A DNA stretch of 11,714 nucleotides from positions 1 to 11,714 of the forward strand of contig CAYMLQ010000167.1 in the NCBI GenBank assembly GCA_964390795.1. The letters run 5' to 3'. Within the stretch, counting starts at the first letter, position 1, and every line of letters begins with the position of its first letter. Positions 6,072 to 11,714 of this stretch are shown here, piece by piece. A program made the position numbers and the translations under genes. The notes beneath the pieces are model-generated. The model was not told where the DNA came from. It did not search any database and saw nothing but the letters and a program-made list of their open reading frames with translations. The DNA is from CAYMLQ01 sp964390795 (GTDB taxonomy: Bacteria > Verrucomicrobiota > Kiritimatiellia > RFP12 > UBA1067).

Positions 6072-7865
6072 CTATTCCGACTCCTTCCGGCACCTGACCT
6101 CTGACCTCTGACATCCGACCTCCGACCTCCGACCTCTGACCTCTGTCCTCTGATCTCTGATCTCCGACCTCTGATCTCTGATCTCCGACCTCTGACCTCT
6201 GCTCTCCTCGTAAGCCCTCACGGCTTCGCGAAGATTGAAGAACATGCGCCCGTCGCCCAGCGTCTGTCCCAGCGGGGAACGCTTGACGACCGTGTATGCG
6301 GCGGGATTGAGCGCGGTCAGCCACAGCGTGACCCCGCGCTCCCGCAGCTTCTCCTCTAAGCCGGTTAGAGCCCGCAGCGCCGTGTATTCGAAGTCGGGAA
6401 TAGCGCTGCACTCGAGGATCATCACCTTTGGATCTGCCGCATCGACCAGCGCCCAGAGCTGATCTCCCACCCGCGGCGCGCTGGCAAAGGTCATCCGCCC
6501 CTCGGTCCGGACAATCGCGAGTCCCGTGATCGTCTCGTCCTCTGGATGCTCGCCGGTCAGGGGGCGGTAAATGTCGCTGCCCGGCTTGCGCCCCACGGCG
6601 TAAACAAGGGGATGGTTGGCCTGGTAGAAGAGCGTCAAGAGCGAGATGGCGACCGCGACCAGAATCCCCTGGAGAGTCCCCAGAAGCACGACCCCGGCGC
6701 AGGCCGCCAGCGCCCAGCACAGCTCCGTGCGCCTCACGCGCAGGATGGCGCGAAAATCGGCCAGGCTGAGCAGCGGGAGCGTGGTGACGATGACCACGGC
6801 CGCCAGCGTGGCCTGCGGCAGCAGGCTGATCAGGGGCGCCAGCACGAACAGGGTCGCGACCACAACGGCCACCGTGACCAGCTCGGACATCTGACTGCGC
6901 GCTCCGGCACGCGAGTTCACGGCAGTCTGTGAGGTGCCTCCGCCTGCCGGAAAACAGTGAAAGAAACTCCCCGCCAGGTTGGCGAGCCCCAGCGCGACCA
7001 ACTCCCGGTTCGGCACCGGACGCGGGTCATCGTGCCGCGCGAACGCGCGTCCGGCGGCAATGGACTCGGTGAAGGACATCAAGGCAATGCCCAGCGCCCC
7101 CGGCCAGAGGTTCCTCAGGAGGGAAAGGTCAGGAATTGACGGTGCGGGTATGCCGGTCGGGAGATGTCCGGTCAGCGCCACACCGGCGTCCTTCAATCCG
7201 AGAAATCCTGCGGCAGCGACACCCAAAGCCACCGCCACGAGGGGCGCGGGAGATCGCGGGAGAAAGCGTTCCATTCCGAAGAGTACCGCCAGCATGACCG
7301 CGGCCAGAATCAGCGTCGGAAGATGCGACGCGGGCACGTTTCCGAAAATGGAAAGGATGCTGTGAAAGAAATTCCCTTTCGAGAAGTGAATGCCCAGCAG
7401 TTTGGGCACTTGGTCAACGACAATCACGAGGCCGATGCCCGCCTTAAAGCCGGTCAAGACCGGGTCTGAGATGAAATTCGCAAGGAAGCCCATGCGGAGC
7501 AGCCCGGCCAGGATCAGAAAACCTCCCGTGAGCAGGGTCAATGTAGCTGCTGCGGCCATCAGGCGGGACGGGGCGGCATCGGGCACTGCCAAGGCCAGCT
7601 GGGTTGCGGTGAGGATGGCGAGCGTCGTCGTGGTGCTCACGCTCAGCATGCGCGAGGTTCCTGTCAGCGCATAGGCGAGCATCGGCACCAGCGCCACATA
7701 CAGGCCCGCCTGCACCGGCAGGCCCGCGATCACGGCATAGGCCATACACTTGGGGATGACCACCGCCGCCGTCGTCAAGCCGGCGATCAGATCCAAGCGC
7801 AGCCACGCCGAAGGATACCCCTTCAGCCAACCGAGAACTGGAACGCATGTCGTTTTGTTTGTCAT
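6072..7865 (-). CDS. SulP-family inorganic anion transporter with STAS domain
   Basis: A 597-residue inner-membrane transporter of the SulP/SLC26 family, whose members move sulfate, bicarbonate or other anions by symport or exchange. The SulP signature is clear at residues 36-77: VIPKCMAYAVIAGLP, GLY, YALTGTSRMLSVSTTTT. The core continues with NFISDPVLTGFKAGIG (about 130-145), SFTESIAAGRAFAR (264-277) and FPAGGGTSQTAVNSRAGA (305-322), which forms the usual long multi-helix transmembrane domain to about residue 417. A cytosolic STAS domain spans about 440-552 (VMILECSAIPDFEYTALRAL at 481-500). Known relatives end near here. This protein adds a charged tail, residues about 554-592, encoded by 16 heptamers (RSEIRDQ-type heptads). 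The lysine in VIPK, instead of the more usual glutamine, may mark a subfamily. The substrate cannot be told from sequence alone. It leads a group of four genes and its stop abuts the next start. No clear promoter is seen in the repeat-filled gap upstream. Confidence 0.92.
   Translation of the reverse strand: MTNKTTCVPVLGWLKGYPSAWLRLDLIAGLTTAAVVIPKCMAYAVIAGLPVQAGLYVALVPMLAYALTGTSRMLSVSTTTTLAILTATQLALAVPDAAPSRLMAAAATLTLLTGGFLILAGLLRMGFLANFISDPVLTGFKAGIGLVIVVDQVPKLLGIHFSKGNFFHSILSIFGNVPASHLPTLILAAVMLAVLFGMERFLPRSPAPLVAVALGVAAAGFLGLKDAGVALTGHLPTGIPAPSIPDLSLLRNLWPGALGIALMSFTESIAAGRAFARHDDPRPVPNRELVALGLANLAGSFFHCFPAGGGTSQTAVNSRAGARSQMSELVTVAVVVATLFVLAPLISLLPQATLAAVVIVTTLPLLSLADFRAILRVRRTELCWALAACAGVVLLGTLQGILVAVAISLLTLFYQANHPLVYAVGRKPGSDIYRPLTGEHPEDETITGLAIVRTEGRMTFASAPRVGDQLWALVDAADPKVMILECSAIPDFEYTALRALTGLEEKLRERGVTLWLTALNPAAYTVVKRSPLGQTLGDGRMFFNLREAVRAYEESRGQRSEIRDQRSEIRDQRTEVRGRRSEVGCQRSEVRCRKESE
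6081..6086 (-). promoter_or_regulatory. Ribosome binding site of the lipoprotein gene, inside the SulP 3' end
   Basis: AAGGAG on the - strand lies 9 bases before the ATG at 6071 and is translated as part of the SulP C-terminus. It supports the 6071 start and coupling of the two genes. Confidence 0.65.
6095..6206 (-). repeat. Sixteen-unit heptamer array encoding the SulP C-terminal tail
   Basis: Sixteen contiguous 7-base units from 6095 to 6206 (+ strand TGACCTC, CGACCTC, TGATCTC and close variants; - strand GAGGTCA-type). I placed every unit boundary without a gap. Because 7 is not a multiple of 3, the coding frame rotates through the units and repeats every 21 bases, which gives a 7-residue peptide repeat (RSEIRDQ and variants). 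All three - strand frames lack stops, whereas the + strand carries TGA in most units. Confidence 0.9.
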
Positions 7866-7877
7866 GACTCACTTGAG

Positions 7878-7898
7878 GAAGCCAGAAGCCAGAAGCAG
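7878..7898 (-). repeat. Short heptamer repeat upstream of the SulP gene
   Basis: Units GAAGCCA (7878), GAAGCCA (7885) and GAAGCAG (7892) on the + strand, ending 13 bases before the SulP start codon. The same unit lies in the signal-peptide region at 6015-6040. Confidence 0.7.
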
Positions 7899-7906
7899 CC
7901 ATATTC

Positions 7907-8085
7907 CTTCGTCGCTTGCATGACACCAATTGGGTGCATGTCACACCGCGTCGCCACACTTGATCTCACTCTTAGTCGGTTACGCTTAGTCGTTTCACTT
8001 AATCGATAACTGCCTGTGGAGTAGCGACTAAGCAGTTGGACTAAGCGTAACCGACGAAGAATGGGACTACGTGTAAGCGACGAAG
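7907..8085. repeat. Large inverted-repeat element in the 343-base gap between the two gene groups
   Basis: The outer arms are CTTCGTCGCTT at 7907-7917 and its exact complement at 8075-8085. Inside lies a perfect 17-base inverted repeat, GTCGGTTACGCTTAGTC at 7975-7991 and its complement at 8039-8055, with a 47-base loop. The loop holds a further 6-base pair of arms, AACTGC 8008-8013 and GCAGTT 8032-8037. The right side also contains an imperfect direct repeat, 8038-8059 and 8064-8085, differing at three of 22 positions. Much of the element is built of degenerate heptamers such as GACTAAG and CGTAACC. There is no open frame and no T-run, so it is not a classical terminator. It could be a MITE-like or REP-like element, an mRNA structure, or a protein-binding site; I saw no target-site duplication. 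Confidence 0.75.
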
Positions 8086-8146
8086 TGTCTTGCTGTCCAA
8101 CTCCAGCTGCTCCTTTTAGGTAAAATGGCACAGGCATGAGTTTCTC

Positions 8147-8196
8147 ATTCTGGATTCTGAATTCTGTCTTCTGCATTCCATCTGAACCCTGAACCC
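8147..8196. repeat. Two adjacent heptamer repeats downstream of membrane protein copy B
   Basis: Four units, ATTCTGG, ATTCTGA, ATTCTGT and CTTCTGC, run from 8147 to 8174. Two units TGAACCC follow at 8183-8196. The second unit is the reverse complement of the unit in the large array at 11629, and the first is related to the unit at 6015 and 7878 in inverted orientation. Confidence 0.7.
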
Positions 8197-8208
8197 TTTC
8201 TTTCTCCC

Positions 8209-9384
8209 CTACAGCCCTGACAGCGTCTGAAACAGTTTCTCCGCCAGTTCGGTGATCGGATACTTCAGCAGCAGCAGCGGCAGGAGGGGAACGATGACGG
8301 CTGCCGCAAGGCTCATCAGCAGACGCCTGCCCATCGGCACCCACCGCATCTCGCGCACCACGGTGACGCTGTTGTTTAAGTCCGCCAGCGACTGCATGTC
8401 CGGCGTTCCGATCAGGGGCTCGGCAGCGGGGTTCTCACCCTTGACCCATTTCCGGTCAAAGGCCTCTACGTAGCGGGAGGACAGCTCCATGTAGCGCCGC
8501 CAGCCGGTGATCCGGCAGACCCACAGTTTCGGGGAGAAGATGAACAGCGGCCCGATGAACAGCGTGGCCACCCCAAGCAGCACCAGCGGGATCAGCGCGT
8601 ACAGCGCCTCGAACGCCATCGCGCCCGACACGAGGTTTTCCGCAAAGGAGGCGGAGTACACGAGCGAGACCGCAACGACCAGCGGGGCGAAATGTTCGTG
8701 GACGACCTCCAGATAGCCCAGCCCGGCGGTCTGGTCGGGATGGGTCGGGATCAGGTTCAGCCGCAGCTTCTGCACACGCCATAGGAAAAAGCACCAGAGC
8801 GCCAGATGCCAGAGCCAGCGCAAGATCAGAAAGCGGACGAGCGGCAGGCAGAAGCTCGCGTACCAGATGAGGATGCCTCCCACCCGGCCTTCGCTTGCAC
8901 TCAAGAGAGCTCCCATATTGCCCGTCTGCCCTGGCGTTCCGAGAACGGTGTCGAACAGCGGCGACGCAAACGCGACGCATAGGAAGAGGGCCTCCACCAG
9001 CCAAAACTCCTTGAGCCGTCCGGCCATGCGGATGGCCGACTGCAGAGCGGGAACCTCACCTTCAGGCACGAGGCCCGCGCGCACGATGTCGCGGACAAAC
9101 TCCGCCATGCGGGGGAACACCCATGTTTCACACAGGAAGAAAAGAGGAAGAGCACCCAGCAGCCGGACGTGCGCGCCAATGGCCTGCAGGCTGAACACCC
9201 GGTGTCCGCATCCCATCGCGAGCGTCAGCGCCACGAGGACGCCCCAGGCGAAAAGGCCGAGGGCCACCCCCAGCCAGAAGGTGTTTTCCACGCCCCGAAC
9301 CAATCCCAGCCGACGGCCGAGCCGGTACAGGGGCCCGCCGAACAGGCTGAATTCCTGAAGGGTTTTGCTTTCTTGGGTCGTCAT
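8209..9384 (-). CDS. Multi-pass inner-membrane protein of unknown family (copy B)
   Basis: A 391-residue membrane protein paralogous to the 403-residue product at 3393-4604. Shared blocks are FGGPLYRLGRR (15-25), GALPLFF (77-83), PTHPDQTAGLGYLE (213-226), and a C-terminal set FDRKW (309-313), AEPLIG (321-326), QSLADLNNSVTVV (331-343) and MRWVP (346-350). Hydrophobic segments lie around 36-57, 71-90, 126-145, 168-195, 232-245, 257-285 and 350-373. The C-terminal motif block is on a polar stretch between the last two helices and is probably the functional or partner-binding part. The start codon lies one base after the stop of the small lipoprotein gene (TAA-C-ATG) and has no clear Shine-Dalgarno of its own, which points to translational reinitiation. 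I know no function for this family. Confidence 0.82.
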   Translation of the reverse strand: MTTQESKTLQEFSLFGGPLYRLGRRLGLVRGVENTFWLGVALGLFAWGVLVALTLAMGCGHRVFSLQAIGAHVRLLGALPLFFLCETWVFPRMAEFVRDIVRAGLVPEGEVPALQSAIRMAGRLKEFWLVEALFLCVAFASPLFDTVLGTPGQTGNMGALLSASEGRVGGILIWYASFCLPLVRFLILRWLWHLALWCFFLWRVQKLRLNLIPTHPDQTAGLGYLEVVHEHFAPLVVAVSLVYSASFAENLVSGAMAFEALYALIPLVLLGVATLFIGPLFIFSPKLWVCRITGWRRYMELSSRYVEAFDRKWVKGENPAAEPLIGTPDMQSLADLNNSVTVVREMRWVPMGRRLLMSLAAAVIVPLLPLLLLKYPITELAEKLFQTLSGL

Positions 9385-9385
9385 G

Positions 9386-9832
9386 TTAAGGGGTCGCCTG
9401 CGCGTGTTCCTTCACCCGCTTGAGAATTTGCTGATAAGGCCTGCGTGCGATTTTCAACAGTTGCACCGCGCTGCGGCCCGAACCGCCGCTGACGGCGTAA
9501 GCATCGGCACGCACCAAGATGGTGCGCTTGCCCATGGGCTCCATCGTCACCTCAACCCTCATCTGCAGACTCTCGTTGTAGCGCGCGTACTGCAACCGGT
9601 CATTTAAAGATCCGTCTTTGACAAAGCTAATCTCTCTTTCACGCGCCGACTCCACCTCGTAGCCCTCTGAGATAAAAACCTTCACGGCGGCCTCGTGAAC
9701 GCGCGTGAGGGGAGCGCCCTCGACTTCGACAAAGGCCAGACTCGACCAGCCCGGATGCGAGAGCTGGCACCCGGACAGCAGTGCCGCCGCAGCAACAAGA
9801 AGCAGGCCTACGCTTCTCAATGTCGTTTTCAT
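9386..9832 (-). CDS. Small lipoprotein of unknown function
   Basis: A 148-residue exported protein with a textbook lipoprotein signal: basic start, hydrophobic run VGLLLVAAAALLSGC and lipidated cysteine 22. The mature part of about 126 residues contains mixed charged and beta-like segments (REREISFVKDG, LQMRVEVTMEP, TILVRADAYAV) and ends in a basic helix (LLKIARRPYQQILKRVKEH). No known domain is recognised. AGGAA stands 4 bases before the ATG at 9832. The gene begins 22 bases after the MscS stop and ends one base before the next start, so the three genes are very likely one transcript. Confidence 0.82.
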   Translation of the reverse strand: MKTTLRSVGLLLVAAAALLSGCQLSHPGWSSLAFVEVEGAPLTRVHEAAVKVFISEGYEVESAREREISFVKDGSLNDRLQYARYNESLQMRVEVTMEPMGKRTILVRADAYAVSGGSGRSAVQLLKIARRPYQQILKRVKEHAQATP

Positions 9833-9836
9833 GTTT

Positions 9837-9841
9837 TTCCT
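9837..9841 (-). promoter_or_regulatory. Ribosome binding site of the small lipoprotein gene
   Basis: AGGAA on the - strand lies 4 bases from the ATG at 9832 and supports that start. Confidence 0.6.
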
Positions 9842-9845
9842 AGCT

Positions 9846-9859
9846 GTTCACCGTTCACT
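9846..9859 (-). repeat. Two heptamers (GTGAACG/AGTGAAC-type) across the MscS stop codon
   Basis: The + strand units are GTTCACC (9846-9852) and GTTCACT (9853-9859). The TGA stop of the MscS gene lies inside the second unit. Just beyond is TGATCTC (9862-9868), identical to a unit of the SulP-tail array; it helps encode the terminal RDQK. With so few units, chance is possible. Confidence 0.45.
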
Positions 9860-11609
9860 TTTGATCTCTGGGTTCCCGCCACTGGCGCGCCTGAGCTTTC
9901 GCAGCTTCGGTCTTGCCCGTGTCCAGCCCCTGATCCTTGGCAAGGTAGAGGGTTTGCGACGGAAAAGCTAACCCGGTGCCGCTCTGCTCAACGAGGTCCA
10001 TGACCCGCAGCCACAGGTCTTCCCGGACGGCGAGGAACTCCGCCTTATTCCGTGTCATGACATACGCGAATACTTCGATGTCCAGAGAGGATGCTCCGAA
10101 ACCGACGAAGCGCACGCGCGACGTGCCAGAATGGACGCGCGGATCGCCCAGCAGCAGTTCCCTGATCATCACGAGCAGATAGCGCAATTGCTCCGAGCAG
10201 GTCTCATAGCGGATGCCGATCACGGACTGGAGCAACAGACGGTCGCGTTCGGCGAAATTCTCGATAGACATTTTTGAAAGCGCAGCGTTGGGAATCGTTA
10301 TCAGCGTGCGGTCCTCGCCGCGGATTCGCGTCGAGCGCAGTCCGATGGCCTCTACCGTCCCCTCATCCGACCCGCACCGGCAGTGCTCCCCGACCCGCAC
10401 CGGCTTGTCCGCAAACAGGCTCAGCCCGCCGATCAGATTCTCGATGGTCGGCTGCGCGGCCAGGGCGATGGCCAGACCGCCGACGCCCAGTCCCGCGACA
10501 ACGCCGTACGCCGGTATGCCCAAACTGTCGGCACCCATGACCAGCAACCCCGCCCATGCGACCAGCCCCAGCAGGCGGGTGCACAGACGGATGAGATGGG
10601 CATCGACACCCTCCGGAGCGATCCGGGGCGAGGCGATGAGCGCCTCGGCGACTACCGGCGCGGCCCGCCAGACAAGCCAGGCGCCTGCCAGGTACACGAC
10701 CGCCGTCGCCCCGAGTTCGACGGTGCTGCCGACCGTGTCGCGCAAGTTGATCTGAACAAGCGACAGGTAGGCCATCACGGGTGTCGCAAGCAGAAAGTAC
10801 GCCGGAAACGTCAACTGAGCCAACGCCTTCAGAAACGGGTGCTCGCTGCTGCCGCGCCGCGACAGGCGGAACACCAAGACCAGCAAAACAGCGAAAACAA
10901 CGAGGAGCAGCGTAAAAGCGGCCCATTTCCACGCGGCCTGCCCGGCCAGGGGGAGCTTCAGCCACAGCGGCATCGCCTGGGTCCAACGGAGCGGAATCAG
11001 CCAGCCCCCACCGCTAACCAACAAGTCGTGCATGTTTTTCAGAGGAACCGGACGGGTGTAAGCCAAGCCGCTGACCTGCTCGTAGAACTTGCCGGTCTGG
11101 GCGACGGTTTCCGGGCTGAACAGGAAATCCCCGCTGTGCGGTCCGCCCTGCGCCCGGATCAGGACGATCTCGGTGTCCGGAATCACCCAGCGCGTGAGAT
11201 TGGTGCTGACGACCTGATCCGCGCCGGGGATTTCGGCAAGCGGCGGAAGCGGGATCCGGCTCAGGGTTTCGTACAGGGCGAAGATCGCCGACTGGCCCAC
11301 CTTGATGCGCGCGCCCGGCGGCACCTGGCTCAAATCCAAGCTTTGCATGAGGCTACGCCCCAGCAAAACCCCTCGATGAAAATTCGCGCGCGACGGCGCC
11401 GGGATGTATTCATGGGCGATAAACTCGCCAGCGGCGTCTCCGTTGTCGAGAAACGTCTTCAGCGCGGCACGCGGACTCGATCGGTCTGACGGCTTAAGCG
11501 GATGCGTCGGCTCTTGGCCAAAGGAAACCAAGGCGGCAACGCAAAAACTTGCTGCTACCAGCCTGCGGAGGTGCGGGTGACTGTCCGATAAGCGTTTTCG
11601 GTCCTTCAC
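9855..11609 (-). CDS. MscS-family mechanosensitive channel with exported N-terminal domain
   Basis: A 584-residue inner-membrane protein of the small-conductance mechanosensitive channel family, which releases ions and small solutes under membrane tension. Residues about 13-31 look like a signal peptide. An extracytoplasmic domain runs to about 215 (SPRAALKTFLDNGDAA at 45-60). Membrane helices lie around 219-239, 259-279, 291-313 and 336-355. The MscS core is unmistakable: a glycine/alanine-rich pore helix GVVAGLGVGGLAIALAAQPT (359-378), ENLIGGLSLFADKPVRVGE (380-398), EGTVEAIGLRSTRIRGED (406-423) and TLITIPNAALS (425-435). The cytosolic beta and alpha-beta domains follow, with FP near 539-540. 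The start is GTG at 11609, because the overlapping ATG reads straight into a stop; AGGG lies about 8 bases upstream. It leads the first gene group. The protein is larger than E. coli MscS (286 residues) because of its exported domain, and it ends in a lysine- and arginine-rich tail. Confidence 0.92.
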   Translation of the reverse strand: MKDRKRLSDSHPHLRRLVAASFCVAALVSFGQEPTHPLKPSDRSSPRAALKTFLDNGDAAGEFIAHEYIPAPSRANFHRGVLLGRSLMQSLDLSQVPPGARIKVGQSAIFALYETLSRIPLPPLAEIPGADQVVSTNLTRWVIPDTEIVLIRAQGGPHSGDFLFSPETVAQTGKFYEQVSGLAYTRPVPLKNMHDLLVSGGGWLIPLRWTQAMPLWLKLPLAGQAAWKWAAFTLLLVVFAVLLVLVFRLSRRGSSEHPFLKALAQLTFPAYFLLATPVMAYLSLVQINLRDTVGSTVELGATAVVYLAGAWLVWRAAPVVAEALIASPRIAPEGVDAHLIRLCTRLLGLVAWAGLLVMGADSLGIPAYGVVAGLGVGGLAIALAAQPTIENLIGGLSLFADKPVRVGEHCRCGSDEGTVEAIGLRSTRIRGEDRTLITIPNAALSKMSIENFAERDRLLLQSVIGIRYETCSEQLRYLLVMIRELLLGDPRVHSGTSRVRFVGFGASSLDIEVFAYVMTRNKAEFLAVREDLWLRVMDLVEQSGTGLAFPSQTLYLAKDQGLDTGKTEAAKAQARQWREPRDQK

Positions 11610-11628
11610 ATGTATGCCCTATAACTTT

Positions 11629-11714
11629 GGGTTCAGGGTTCGGGGTTCGGGGTTCAGGGTTCAGGGTTCGGGGTTCGGGGTTCGGGGTTCGGGGTTCAGG
11701 GTTCAGGGTTCAGG
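11629..11714. repeat. Heptamer array GGGTTCR, at least 12 units, running off the window
   Basis: Twelve complete units of GGGTTCA or GGGTTCG occupy 11629-11712, and two more bases continue the pattern to the window end. It lies 19 bases upstream of the MscS start codon, inside the expected promoter or leader region, read on that strand as TGAACCC/CGAACCC. There are no spacers. The true length is unknown because the array reaches the edge. Confidence 0.9.

Noticed and set aside
4806..6104. Long + strand open frame opposite the lipoprotein gene
   Set aside because: It is antisense to a gene with a clear lipobox, ribosome binding site and operon spacing; its composition is that of a high-GC shadow frame. 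The same applies to the + strand frames at 2233-3036 and 10383-11489.
5884..6720. - strand open frame overlapping the SulP end and the lipoprotein start
   Set aside because: It is out of frame with both well-supported genes and its sequence matches no family. It matters only as the product expected if the heptamer array slipped.
7914..7929. Possible sigma-54 -24/-12 promoter before SulP (TGGTGT-N5-AAGC on the - strand)
   Set aside because: GG and GC have the correct spacing, but most other consensus positions fail and the site overlaps a small palindrome. It is too weak to annotate.
7975..8055. Rho-independent terminator of the MscS-lipoprotein-membrane protein group
   Set aside because: The stem is long, but the loop is 47 bases and no T-run follows in either direction.
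28..8102. Shared 12-mer TGCTGTCCAACT at 28-39 and 8091-8102 as attachment-site direct repeats
   Set aside because: A few 12-base matches are expected by chance in a window of this size, and there is no integrase or tRNA gene.
11629..11714. Possible CRISPR array or telomere-like end
   Set aside because: The units are contiguous 7-mers without spacers, and similar heptamers occur inside the cluster, so neither a CRISPR nor a chromosome end is supported.

Overview
The window is a GC-rich bacterial segment carrying eight protein genes and no RNA genes. One gene is on the + strand (positions 179-2215, a sigma-54-dependent activator). The other seven are packed on the - strand from about 11609 down to 2257. 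No taxonomic marker gene is present. Seven-nucleotide tandem repeats sit at the edges of genes, and one of them encodes an RSEIRDQ-type protein tail. From memory, such tails are common in large GC-rich genomes of the Verrucomicrobiota/Kiritimatiellota/Lentisphaerota kind and in some other environmental phyla. I treat that assignment as weak.

Layout from left to right. Positions 1-178 hold a regulatory region with a sigma-70-like promoter and repeated CGGTTGA half-sites, two forming AACCGGTT palindromes. Positions 179-2215 encode a two-PAS, AAA+ sigma-54 activator with a FhlA-like DNA-binding end. It converges on the - strand cluster with a 41-base gap. Reading the - strand in transcription order, a first group comprises an MscS-type channel (11609-9855), a small lipoprotein (9832-9386) and a multi-pass membrane protein (9384-8209). 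These three are nearly contiguous. A gap of 343 bases follows, holding heptamer repeats and a large inverted-repeat structure. A second group comprises a SulP/STAS anion transporter (7865-6072), a membrane-anchored lipoprotein (6071-4632), a second multi-pass membrane protein paralogous to the first (4604-3393) and a larger lipoprotein (3363-2257).

Both groups therefore share one plan: a channel or transporter, one or two lipoproteins, and one copy of the same unnamed membrane-protein family. This looks like a duplicated or composite envelope system for moving ions or anions across the inner membrane. The function is inferred from the SulP and MscS members only; the lipoproteins and the membrane-protein family have no function I recognise.

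The most unusual structural signal is the set of heptanucleotide repeats at the gene borders of the - strand cluster. They make up most of one ribosome-binding gap, contribute to a signal peptide, encode the C-terminal tail of SulP, and form an array of at least 12 units upstream of the MscS gene. A change of one unit in the SulP-tail array would leave the repeated peptide pattern essentially intact but move the stop codon relative to the abutting start of the next gene, so it is a candidate slippage switch.
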